A stretch of 26,850 nt of DNA from contig CAZRHE010000021.1 in NCBI GenBank assembly GCA_964599875.1, positions 1 to 26,850 of the forward strand, written 5' to 3'. The translations under genes and the position numbers were made by a program. Every line of letters starts with the position of its first letter. Position 1 is the first letter of the stretch. The stretch is from RGIG4097 sp964599875 (GTDB taxonomy: Bacteria > Bacillota > Clostridia > Christensenellales > CAG-917). A model generated the notes under the pieces. It searched no databases and had not been told where the DNA came from. It worked only from the letters and a program-made list of their open reading frames with translations. Of this stretch, positions 15,415 to 22,596 are shown piece by piece.

Positions 15415-16653
15415 TTAGTCTTTGATGATTGCAGTAATGCCGTCAATATTGACGTCAAAGTAAGGTGCGGAACGATAGTAGGATTCCTTGAATTCACCGT
15501 TTTCGATAACTTGAGTGTCAGGAGTAAATGCATTATCAGTATTTACATCTGCCTGATAAGAGGTGAGTTTTTGTCCGCCAACGGTGAAGTTGTTGGTGTC
15601 GTACACTTTGATTTCGCCGTTTTGGAGTTTTGCTTTGACTTCTGCGAGTTTTTCTGCAGTGCCTGCCGCTGCTGCCGCGCCGATTTCGAGGGTTTCAACG
15701 GAGCCGGTAGAAAGGGAGCCGGTGTAGTCTGTTTGGATTTCGGTATTGCTGATTGCACAGTTTACTATGTATTCATAGTAAGGTGCCCAGTTGATTCTGG
15801 AGCCTGCAACGTAAGTGCCGGAGCATTGGCTTTCGGTGCTGATGTTGTAAGTGACGTTGGGGATACCTGCTTCTTTGCATGCGGTAGGTGCGCCCATAGA
15901 GTCTGCGTGTTGGCTGATGAGTTTTGCACCGTTGTTGATGAGGGTTTGAGCGGTTTCTTTTTCTGCTGCTTCATTATACCAGCTATTAGTGAATTGAACT
16001 TCCATAGTTGCGTTTGCGACGATGGAGCGAACACCGAGGAAGAAGGAGGTGTAGCCGGATTTAACTTCTGCATAGGGGAATGCGCCGACGTAACCGATTT
16101 TTGCGTTTGCATCGGAAACTGCACCGTTTTCGTCACCGTAAAGTTCGACGAGTTTCATGCCTGCCGCAACGCCTGCAAGATATCTGCCTTCGTAGATGGA
16201 TGCGAATGCATTGTAGAAGTTTGCGACGTTTTCAGTATGTGCTTTGGTGCCGGTTGCATGGCAGAAACGGACGGAGGGATATTCCTTTGCCGCTTGGATA
16301 ATGTAATCTTCATGACCGAAGGAGTCTGCAAAGATGACGTTGCAACCTTGTTCGACGAGTTCTACTGCTGCGTTGTAGCAAGCATCGGATTCATCGATAC
16401 CGGTTTTGATGACAAGTTGAGTATCCTTGTTAAGGCCAAGATTCTCAACCGCTTCATACATTGCATTGATGAAGTTTGCATCATAGGTAGAGTTTTTGTC
16501 GTGCAAGCAAATGAGACCGATTTTGATGTCTTCTTTTGCGATTGCTTGAAGTTCTTCGCCGGCGTTATTGTTGTCGTTGCAAGCGACAAGACCGACTACG
16601 AGGGTTGCCACGAGTGCTACTGCGAGCAAAAGTGCCAAAAGTTTCTTTTTCAT
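15415..16653 (-). CDS. BMP-family nucleoside-binding lipoprotein
   Basis: This 412-residue lipoprotein is the substrate-binding component of the downstream ABC importer (Bmp/Med family, PF02608). The start at 16653 is fixed by a strong GGAGGAAC site and a lipoprotein signal: MKKK, a hydrophobic stretch, GLVAC with lipid Cys25. A frame extension to 16683 lacks both. The mature protein has the periplasmic-binding fold: IKIGLICLHDKNSTYDANF at the start, CNVIFADSFGHEDYI, and FATIYEGRYLAGVAAGM-like YNAFASIYEGRYLAGVAAGM. Relatives bind purine nucleosides. Its place 49 bp after xpt supports a purine ligand here. Long runs of preferred codons suggest high expression. Confidence 0.95.
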   Translation of the reverse strand: MKKKLLALLLAVALVATLVVGLVACNDNNNAGEELQAIAKEDIKIGLICLHDKNSTYDANFINAMYEAVENLGLNKDTQLVIKTGIDESDACYNAAVELVEQGCNVIFADSFGHEDYIIQAAKEYPSVRFCHATGTKAHTENVANFYNAFASIYEGRYLAGVAAGMKLVELYGDENGAVSDANAKIGYVGAFPYAEVKSGYTSFFLGVRSIVANATMEVQFTNSWYNEAAEKETAQTLINNGAKLISQHADSMGAPTACKEAGIPNVTYNISTESQCSGTYVAGSRINWAPYYEYIVNCAISNTEIQTDYTGSLSTGSVETLEIGAAAAAGTAEKLAEVKAKLQNGEIKVYDTNNFTVGGQKLTSYQADVNTDNAFTPDTQVIENGEFKESYYRSAPYFDVNIDGITAIIKD

Positions 16654-16702
16654 GTTGTTCCTCCATTTTGTTGCCTGAGGCATTTATTTTTTTGTTTGAT
16701 TA

Positions 16703-17284
16703 TCAGTTTTGTTCGCGGAAAGCGAGTGCGTTTTCGGACATACTTTCTACGATTGCGAGGCTCTCTACTCTAACGCCCTCCGCGCGAAGTGCATCCCCAC
16801 CGCCTTGGAAGCCTTTCTCTATCGCTATCGCGCAACCGACGACCGTCGCACCCGCTTGATTCACAAGGCTGATAAGACCGCGAAGCGCCTCGCCGTGAGC
16901 AAGAAAATCGTCGATAATTAAAACGCGGTCGTCACTGCCGAGATATTCTTTCTCTACGACGATCGTGTTCACGTTGTGGTGGGTGTAGCTGACGACTTCT
17001 GCGGAATATACGCTATTGCCGTCAATGTTGGAAGTTTTACTTTTTTTAGCAAAAAGCACCGGCGCATGCAAATGTCTTGCGGCGTAGCAAGCAATTGCAA
17101 TACCCGATGCTTCGATAGTCAGAATTTTGTTGACGTTTTCGTTTTGGTAAAGCGCGCAAATCTCCTTGCCGATTTCCTCCAGCAAAGAATCGTCAATCAT
17201 ATGATTGAGGAATCCGCCTACTTTGAGGACTTCTCCCGGGAAGACTTTCCCGTCTTTCAAGATGCGTTGCTCCAATAGCTTCAT
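16703..17284 (-). CDS. xpt: Xanthine phosphoribosyltransferase
   Basis: This 193-residue cytoplasmic enzyme converts xanthine plus PRPP to XMP for purine salvage. The type I phosphoribosyltransferase fold shows the PRPP-binding motif VLIIDDFLAHGEA (121-133). EASGIAIACYAAR (58-70) and FAKKSKTSNIDG (78-89) are characteristic of Xpt. The length matches Bacillus subtilis Xpt (194). The start at 17284 is supported by AGGAG four bases upstream; an in-frame extension to 17314 would run into the leader. It is the first gene of an operon with the nucleoside importer, so salvage and uptake are co-regulated from the promoter at 17381-17409. Confidence 0.94.
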   Translation of the reverse strand: MKLLEQRILKDGKVFPGEVLKVGGFLNHMIDDSLLEEIGKEICALYQNENVNKILTIEASGIAIACYAARHLHAPVLFAKKSKTSNIDGNSVYSAEVVSYTHHNVNTIVVEKEYLGSDDRVLIIDDFLAHGEALRGLISLVNQAGATVVGCAIAIEKGFQGGGDALRAEGVRVESLAIVESMSENALAFREQN

Positions 17285-17374
17285 AGCGCTCCTAGCCACT
17301 ACAACTTGTGGCAAGCGGGGAACATAATCCCCATCGGTTGTGCTGGTCTACTTTGATACATCAACTGAATTGAT
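17285..17374 (-). promoter_or_regulatory. Structured 5' leader of xpt, candidate regulatory RNA
   Basis: About 90 nt separate the predicted transcription start from the xpt ATG. Read on the minus strand, the leader has a 5' hairpin (CATCAA/TTGATG). A long-range helix joins CCAGCACAAC (17346-17337) to GTTGTAGTGG (17305-17296) around a GGGGA/TCCCC hairpin. A competing small hairpin, GCCAC/GTGGC, uses the 3' strand of that helix and sits next to the AGGAG ribosome site. Mutually exclusive helices beside the ribosome site suggest translational control. I do not see the conserved core of the purine riboswitch usual for xpt. Confidence 0.5.
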
Positions 17375-17380
17375 GAGCAT

Positions 17381-17409
17381 ATTATAACCAAAACGAAAAG
17401 GCGTGTCAA
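17381..17409 (-). promoter_or_regulatory. Perfect-consensus sigma-A promoter of the xpt-bmp-nupOPQ operon
   Basis: On the minus strand: TTGACA (17404-17409), 17 bp, TATAAT (17381-17386). This is the strongest promoter in the window, and no gene but xpt follows it. Confidence 0.88.
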
Positions 17410-17596
17410 ACGAAATGACGGGGTTTCGACAAAATTCTTGGACAAATTTTTCGCGCACTCATTTTATTGCTATCGCCGTCCTGATATCCCCACCGATCCT
17501 ATCTTATCCTTACAATTATATAGATATATAATATACAATAATATCTTCTTCACGTCCGCACCTATTACCTCTTACCTATTACTTCTTACTTCAAAT
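17410..17596. other. Gene-free spacer with a dispersed low-complexity motif
   Basis: I see no gene. The segment 17545-17592 is built from variations of TATTAC(C/T)TCTTAC. CTATTACTTCTTACTTC (17576-17592) recurs exactly at 5523-5539, again just next to a terminator. Confidence 0.4.
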
Positions 17597-17625
17597 AAAA
17601 CCCGTCGGCGCTACCGACGGGTTTT
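17597..17625 (-). terminator. Intrinsic terminator of the zinc-ribbon membrane protein gene
   Basis: A 12-bp perfect stem AAAACCCGTCGG/CCGACGGGTTTT with a 5-base loop. It lies 15 bp past the stop of the minus-strand gene and may work in both directions. Confidence 0.85.
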
Positions 17626-17639
17626 TATCGTTAATTCAT

Positions 17640-19442
17640 TTAACATTCGACCAATTCGTCGTCAAGCAAGACGTCTTCGTCTTCCTCTTTTTTGTCGGGA
17701 AGAAATTTCTCGGGCAAAATTTCGGTGAGCAAGACGCAAATGCTAAACAGGAACGCACACACGATTCCGCCGTCGAGCATGACTTTCATATCCAAGGGTT
17801 CTTCAAACTCTTCGATATAAGCATTGCCCGTCGCCACAAGGACGATTGCGCAAATGAACGCCGCGAACAAACACGCCACCGCTATAGCGGCAAGAATCTT
17901 CTTGACAAGTCCCGCTTTTTTGCCGTCGAAGAGTTGCGCGCAAACAAGCCCGCCGAGAGCAAGGATTGCAAAAATCATAAATATATATCCCGTAGACAAA
18001 CTGCCCGCGCTTTCGCCTTGTTTGTCGAGCATCATATATTCAAGCGCAGTTGTGAAATCATTATTGCCATAATAACTTCCGGACATAACGCGCTCTATCA
18101 TTGCGATATAATCTTCGTGCTCCAAGTCTTCATATTTTTCTTCGTATTCGTCTTCGGTTATCGCGCCCGTACCCATAATGTTTGCGGAATATTTGTAGCG
18201 AATAACGAAGTCGTCATCCTCTCCTTCAACGACTTTTTTCGTGTTGAACGCAGGGGCGAAACAGCAACCTATCACGATGATTACAAGTGCGATTGAAAGT
18301 GCTTTGAATCCCCAATAACGGACTTTAATCTTATTTTTGACTATATAAAACACTTTTTCTGCAAGCACGAGTGCAAACGCAACACATTCGAAGAACAGCC
18401 TTGCGATAAACGCACCGGACAGATAACTATACATCCACAACGCGTCGCCTATCATCATATACGAACCGAACAAAACGCCGAGAGTCAAGAACGTTCCGAG
18501 CGAGAAGAGATAATAATACTTCTCGAAGAAGAACTTCTTTTCTTCGTTTTTGAGAAGATTCATAAGGCTTATCACAAACGCTATCGCGGACAAAATCATC
18601 ATCGCACCCGTAAATAGCACGTGCAGTAACGAGAGCAATCCGATGAACGTGATTTGTGCGATTTCGGCTTTCGTGACGTTGCCGTCAATCGAAAGTTCGT
18701 ATTCTCTTTCGAGTTTGTTGTATTGTTTGTAATATTTTACGTAACTCGAACTATAATTGCTTTTATATGAAGGCGTAATCGTCATAGACTCGTCGATATC
18801 TTCCGCGTCTTCTTCGAGGTCTTCCATCTTCTCTTTGAGTTTCTCGATTTTTCTGAGATCGCGGTTGCTTTCTTCGTCCCAATGTCTTCCGGTGTAGAAC
18901 ATGTAGGCGATATAATCAGTGCCACTTTCGCCTTTCAGGTTGTTTCTATGCCTTTCACCCGTTATCGGACAGAAAGAGAATGCAAACATAAGGACTGCAA
19001 GGAGCAAACAAACGGACGCTTTCACGAGAGAGCGGATTTGTTTTTTGCTCGGTTTTATCGACTTTTTGCCACCTTGTTTGTTTTGCGCGACAGGCTCTTC
19101 GGCACGCTCGACCTTTTCGTTCGTTACGATTTCAGGCTCTTCGGCGGATTCATCGGACACCGTTTCGGATTCTTGCACTGCGGCTTGCGACTGCGTATCC
19201 TCTATCCTTTCTTCCGCGTCCTCTTGCGATTGTACGGCAAAATCACCGTCTGCGTTTTGGATGGTTTCTTCGACGGGTTGTTCCTCCTGTGCGACGGGCT
19301 CTTCAATCACCTCTTCGATTTCAATCGGCTGATAATACGGATTCACGTACGCTTTTCCGCAAGTGTCGCAACTGATAATCTCGCTGTTGACGTCGACGGG
19401 AATAATTCCCCCGCATGCGGGGCATTTCAATTGACTATACAT
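17640..19442 (-). CDS. Zinc-ribbon polytopic membrane protein, function unknown
   Basis: I do not recognise this 600-residue protein. It opens with a small zinc ribbon, CPAC (7-10) and CDTC (25-28), typical of Clostridial proteins of unknown role. A roughly 90-residue acidic, E/Q-rich, probably disordered linker follows. Next come a basic stretch (KKSIKPSKKQIRS), a first helix (SVCLLLAVLMFAFSF) and an extracytoplasmic region with a predicted coiled coil (DLRKIEKLKEKMEDLEEDAED). About seven more hydrophobic segments follow, with a second acidic external loop after helix 5. It ends in an acidic tail closing with DDELVEC. The start at 19442 is supported by GGGAGGAAC; a frame extension to 19472 would place the site inside the gene. 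Its promoter is not obvious, and MORN-protein transcripts may reach it past an imperfect terminator. Confidence 0.82.
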   Translation of the reverse strand: MYSQLKCPACGGIIPVDVNSEIISCDTCGKAYVNPYYQPIEIEEVIEEPVAQEEQPVEETIQNADGDFAVQSQEDAEERIEDTQSQAAVQESETVSDESAEEPEIVTNEKVERAEEPVAQNKQGGKKSIKPSKKQIRSLVKASVCLLLAVLMFAFSFCPITGERHRNNLKGESGTDYIAYMFYTGRHWDEESNRDLRKIEKLKEKMEDLEEDAEDIDESMTITPSYKSNYSSSYVKYYKQYNKLEREYELSIDGNVTKAEIAQITFIGLLSLLHVLFTGAMMILSAIAFVISLMNLLKNEEKKFFFEKYYYLFSLGTFLTLGVLFGSYMMIGDALWMYSYLSGAFIARLFFECVAFALVLAEKVFYIVKNKIKVRYWGFKALSIALVIIVIGCCFAPAFNTKKVVEGEDDDFVIRYKYSANIMGTGAITEDEYEEKYEDLEHEDYIAMIERVMSGSYYGNNDFTTALEYMMLDKQGESAGSLSTGYIFMIFAILALGGLVCAQLFDGKKAGLVKKILAAIAVACLFAAFICAIVLVATGNAYIEEFEEPLDMKVMLDGGIVCAFLFSICVLLTEILPEKFLPDKKEEDEDVLLDDELVEC

Positions 19443-19543
19443 TTTGTTCCTCCCTTTAAAAGATATTCGCAAAACTGCGTTTTGTTAAAAAAAGTATAAA
19501 TCCGTCGAAAAAATATGTCAATAAATTATTTTTTAACGTAAAA

Positions 19544-19588
19544 AAACGATATCTTTATCATGCGAAAAACGCATATAAAATATCGTTT
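19544..19588 (-). terminator. Two-part hairpin terminator after the MORN gene
   Basis: The outer stem AAACGATAT/ATATCGTTT encloses an inner stem ATGCG/CGCAT with a 5-base loop. On the minus strand a T7 run follows. The internal loop makes it weaker than the other terminators here. Confidence 0.6.
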
Positions 19589-19646
19589 CAAAATTCTCGT
19601 TCAGCCTTAACGGCAACGGGGTTACCTTTCAATCACTGCGCGCCGT

Positions 19647-20714
19647 TTATACTTTTACGTCGTCTTTCCATTTGCCGACGTCTCTTTTGCCGGAGCGATA
19701 ATAATATACGCCGTTTCCGTTGCGCTTATCGTTTTTCCACTCCCCTTCGAACATATCACCATTCGCATAGTAGTAAGCGCCGTGTCCGTCGCGAGCATTT
19801 TTCTTCCATTCGCCCTCGTATCTATCTCCGATGCTGAAAGAAAGAACGCCGTATCCGTTCATTACGTTGTCTTTCCACTCTCCGTCGTACACGTCGCCGT
19901 TTGCATAGTAGAACGCGCCGTCTCCGCTTCTGTTTCCGTTTTGCCAATTTCCTTCGTAGCGACTGCCATTAGCGTAATAATAGTAGCCGAATCCGTGCCT
20001 TTTGCCGTCTTTCATCTCGCCAACGTACTTCCCTCCGTCTGAGTACGTGCGCGAATAAACCGTTGCGTTTTCAGGAAATATCCTTTCTTTAGGGCTCCAC
20101 TTGCGACTTGTTGCGTTCTTATTTTCCGCATTGTCGGATTTACTTTGTGCTATGGCGGGGGCGTTTTTCTTTTCGCCAAGTCCGCTTTTATGCGTCTTTT
20201 CCGCATTTACAGACGAAGATGCATACGCCACTTCCCCTGCTATTTCGTCAACGGGTTTATCAATGCGTTTGCCGTCGCTGTCGTAAACGTAACTACGTAT
20301 AAGTTCGCCGTTGTCAAAATCTTGAACGACCTTTACCCCGCGTTGAAGGAGATAAACCGTAACTTTGCCGTGATAATGGCCGTTTCTAAAAGTGCCCTCG
20401 ATTTTATCGCCGTTCGGGAAATAGTAAACGCCCTTCCCCTCTACGTTATCGTTTTCCCATTCGCCTTCATACCTGACGCCGTCCGCATGGTAGGTCATAG
20501 AGCCGTAGCCGTGGCGATCGCCTCTCCTCCACTCGCCGACGTATACGTTGCCGCTACTTGAATAATGCATAGTTCCGTGTCCGTAAGGATATCCGTGTTT
20601 CCACTCTCCTTCATACATATCCCCGTCGTTATAATACAATTCGCCGTATCCGTGAGGCTCTCCGTACTTCACGTCCCCTACGTAATATGCATTGGTATAT
20701 TCGAGTCTTGCCAT
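19647..20714 (-). CDS. MORN-repeat protein with two repeat blocks
   Basis: This 355-residue protein is made mostly of MORN repeats (YxGEWxxGxxxGxGxxxYxxG). The N-terminal block has about five (YVGDVKYGEPHGYG, YEGEWKHGYPYGHG, YVGEWRRGDRHGYG, YEGEWENDNVEGKG, IEGTFRNGHYHGK). A linker of roughly 85 residues, Lys/Asn/Ala-rich, follows. The C-terminal block has about five more plus a final half repeat (VGKWKDD). MORN repeats form extended beta sheets and often mediate membrane or protein contacts; the bacterial role is unknown. There is no signal peptide or membrane helix, so it is probably cytoplasmic. GAGGAG precedes the start, and a good promoter lies at 20746-20774. The neighbouring zinc-ribbon membrane protein is a possible partner by position only. 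Confidence 0.92.
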   Translation of the reverse strand: MARLEYTNAYYVGDVKYGEPHGYGELYYNDGDMYEGEWKHGYPYGHGTMHYSSSGNVYVGEWRRGDRHGYGSMTYHADGVRYEGEWENDNVEGKGVYYFPNGDKIEGTFRNGHYHGKVTVYLLQRGVKVVQDFDNGELIRSYVYDSDGKRIDKPVDEIAGEVAYASSSVNAEKTHKSGLGEKKNAPAIAQSKSDNAENKNATSRKWSPKERIFPENATVYSRTYSDGGKYVGEMKDGKRHGFGYYYYANGSRYEGNWQNGNRSGDGAFYYANGDVYDGEWKDNVMNGYGVLSFSIGDRYEGEWKKNARDGHGAYYYANGDMFEGEWKNDKRNGNGVYYYRSGKRDVGKWKDDVKV

Positions 20715-20745
20715 GTGCCAGTTCTCCTCTATTCTTTATAAACAA

Positions 20746-20774
20746 ATTGTATCACACCAATATTTCAAATGCAA
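20746..20774 (-). promoter_or_regulatory. Sigma-A promoter of the MORN gene
   Basis: On the minus strand: TTGCAT (20769-20774), 17 bp, TACAAT (20746-20751), about 32 bp before the start codon. Confidence 0.7.
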
Positions 20775-20856
20775 CCCTCATTAGCAACGAAAAGTGGGTC
20801 ATGCGCAAAGCGCGTATCGTGCTGTGCACGATGAATCCCCCCTCATTCGCCATAAA

Positions 20857-20888
20857 ACAAAAGCCTGCCCTGCAGGACAGACTTTTGT
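20857..20888 (-). terminator. Intrinsic terminator of tRNA-Ser(CGA)
   Basis: A 14-bp stem with a 4-base loop follows the CCA end directly. Two of its pairs are U-G only when read on the minus strand (they would be A-C mismatches on the plus strand), which supports minus-strand function. Confidence 0.8.
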
Positions 20889-20979
20889 TGGCGGATGAGG
20901 TGGGATTCGAACCCACGAACGAGTTACCCCGTTACCGCATTTCGAGTGCGGGCCGTTATGACCACTTCGATACTCATCC
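20889..20979 (-). tRNA. tRNA-Ser (anticodon CGA), CCA encoded
   Basis: This 91-nt class II tRNA has acceptor GGATGAG/CTCATCC, D-arm TCGAAGTGGTCATAACGG, anticodon stem CCGCA/TGCGG with loop CTCGAAA (anticodon CGA), a long variable arm, T-arm GTGGG-TTCGAAT-CCCAC, discriminator G and encoded CCA. It reads UCG codons. A copy of the D-loop insert element lies about 60 bp upstream in the same orientation. Confidence 0.96.
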
Positions 20980-21038
20980 ATTATGTTTTATATTAAGTTG
21001 TTATTTTTGAACGCATTTATCGTTTCGGCCCGCGCGTG

Positions 21039-21143
21039 CCGTTATGTCCGACTTCATGGTTTCCAAAGAAAGCCCATTCGTCCGCTTTGGCTACAAACAA
21101 TTCACAGGATTGTTTGCTTTACGCGTCGCACCACTTCGATACG
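21039..21143 (-). repeat. 105-bp D-loop insert element, copy B
   Basis: This block lies in the minus orientation upstream of tRNA-Ser(CGA) and matches copy A (9006-9110) at 100 of 105 positions. It starts with CGTATCGAAGTGGT, the D-arm of the neighbouring tRNA (copy A has GAAGAGGT, matching its own neighbour), and ends with CATAACGG. A recognisable acceptor strand is missing here. Relative to copy A, one base pair of the inner helix changes from C-G to T-A, and another changes from C-G to a wobble pair. Confidence 0.8.
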
Positions 21144-21253
21144 TTTTCATATAGTGTCGCATCGTTTCAATACGGATACGACTGCTGACGATTTGTTATT
21201 TTACAACATATTTCCCGATTTGGCAAGAAAATTCGGGCGATATGCAATTTCGA

Positions 21254-22462
21254 TTATTCAAAAAACTTCGTGAGCGCTCTTTCCATAAGGGCGCAATCAT
21301 TCAAACCAACGGTTTCGATTGCGGAATGCATAGCAAGTTGCGCAAGCCCTATATCGCAAGCACGCATGCCGAGTTGCTTACTGGTTGCAAGGCCAAGGGT
21401 GCCGCCGCAACGGATATTGGAGTTGTTGTAGTAATCCTGCCATTTTATGCCGTTGTCTTCGAGCAACTTTTTGACGTAAGCGGAAGACTGCCCGTCCGTC
21501 GCATAATTGGAGTGATGCTTGACGACGATTCCACCATTGAGATAGACCTTTTCGTTGACGTCGCTATATTCGGGATGAGCGGGATGCACGGCGTGTCCGT
21601 TGTCAACGGAAAGCAAAAATCCTTCTTCGCAAGCGGCTATGAAATCGTCCTCGTCGCGACCGAGCGCGCGATTGATTTTGTGCAACACGGAATGAAGGAA
21701 AACGGACTCCGCTCCCTGTTTCGTGCCGTTGCCGATTTCCTCGTTGTCGAAACAGCACGCAAGTGCGATTCCTTGCGGTTTGCAACCGATTACGGCGTTT
21801 ATCGCACCATAAACGCTCGTTAAATTATCGATTCTGGGAGAAACGAGCAAATCGGATTCCGCACCGCCCACGTAACACTCGACGGCAGGAACCACGTACA
21901 AGTCCGCGTCGAGAACGTCTTTTTCGGGCGCAAGAACCTTATACAAATCATCCTCTTCTCCGCGAATCAAGGGCAGCATATCGTTCTGTACGGTGAGTGC
22001 CACTCCGTCGTTTACGGTGGGATTATGGTGTATGCAAACGCTCGGAATATTGACGATGAAATCACTCTTTATAAGTTCGGATTTAATCTCCCCGTTTTCT
22101 CTCACGAGCAAGCGTCCCGCGACTACGAGGGGTATATTCATCATGGTGTATAGAATAAGTCCGCCGTATTTTTCGACGTTAATCCGCCACCCTTCCTGGC
22201 TTTGTATAAGTTTGCTCCCCTTCACTTTTAGTGCGGGAGAATCCGTGTGGCACCCCACTATATCGTACTTGTTTTTCTCACCAACCGAAAACGCTATGAT
22301 TGCACTGTCGTTTTTGGTGACGTAGTATTTTCCGCCTATTTCGATATTCCACCTATCCTTCAAATCGAGGGATACGAAACCGCTTTCGTCGAGCATCGCT
22401 TTTGCGTTTTCGACGGCGTGGAAAGACGTGTAGGATTGATTCAAAAAGTCTTGTAAGGTCAT
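21254..22462 (-). CDS. apeB: M18-family metalloaminopeptidase (aspartyl aminopeptidase-like)
   Basis: This 402-residue cytoplasmic enzyme should remove N-terminal acidic or other residues from peptides using two zinc ions. Likely ligands are all present: His72 in GCHTDSPALKVK, Asp212 in SPRIDNLTSV, Glu241/Glu242 in CFDNEEIGNGTKQGA, Asp287 in SVDNGHAVHP, and His379 in LAQLAMHSAIE. It is slightly shorter than the usual 420-440 residues. AGGATG lies before the ATG, and a promoter is at 22505-22532, back to back with the oxidoreductase promoter. The exact substrate preference cannot be read from sequence, so the symbol is by family. Confidence 0.93.
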   Translation of the reverse strand: MTLQDFLNQSYTSFHAVENAKAMLDESGFVSLDLKDRWNIEIGGKYYVTKNDSAIIAFSVGEKNKYDIVGCHTDSPALKVKGSKLIQSQEGWRINVEKYGGLILYTMMNIPLVVAGRLLVRENGEIKSELIKSDFIVNIPSVCIHHNPTVNDGVALTVQNDMLPLIRGEEDDLYKVLAPEKDVLDADLYVVPAVECYVGGAESDLLVSPRIDNLTSVYGAINAVIGCKPQGIALACCFDNEEIGNGTKQGAESVFLHSVLHKINRALGRDEDDFIAACEEGFLLSVDNGHAVHPAHPEYSDVNEKVYLNGGIVVKHHSNYATDGQSSAYVKKLLEDNGIKWQDYYNNSNIRCGGTLGLATSKQLGMRACDIGLAQLAMHSAIETVGLNDCALMERALTKFFE

Positions 22463-22504
22463 ATTTCATCCTGCGGTGCGCTTGTGCGCATATTTATTAT
22501 GGTT

Positions 22505-22532
22505 ATTATATCATAGAAATCTAAAATTTCAA
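22505..22532 (-). promoter_or_regulatory. Promoter of the M18 aminopeptidase gene
   Basis: On the minus strand: TTGAAA (22527-22532), 16 bp, TATAAT (22505-22510). The leader contains a small hairpin TGCGC/GCGCA near 22480-22495. Confidence 0.65.
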
Positions 22533-22561
22533 TGCCGAATACACAATTCCTTGTCGAAACC

Positions 22562-22590
22562 TTGAAAGAATGAGAAAAATATGTTACACT
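22562..22590 (+). promoter_or_regulatory. Promoter abutting the oxidoreductase start codon
   Basis: TTGAAA (22562-22567), 17 bp, TACACT (22585-22590). Transcription would begin around 22596-22598, at the ATG itself (22597), predicting a leaderless message. Confidence 0.6.
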
Positions 22591-22596
22591 CCTCGT

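Noticed and set aside
13901..16773. Long plus-strand frames of 505 and 467 codons
   Set aside because: They are antisense shadows of nupO and the Bmp lipoprotein gene, created by codon bias. Both real genes have clear motifs and ribosome sites.
17285..17374. Canonical purine riboswitch before xpt
   Set aside because: It was expected from gene identity, but the conserved junction and loop sequences of that family are not visible. Kept only as an unclassified structured leader.
17438..17728. 96-codon frame before the zinc-ribbon gene
   Set aside because: It spans the low-complexity spacer and a terminator and overlaps the 3' end of a real gene on the other strand.
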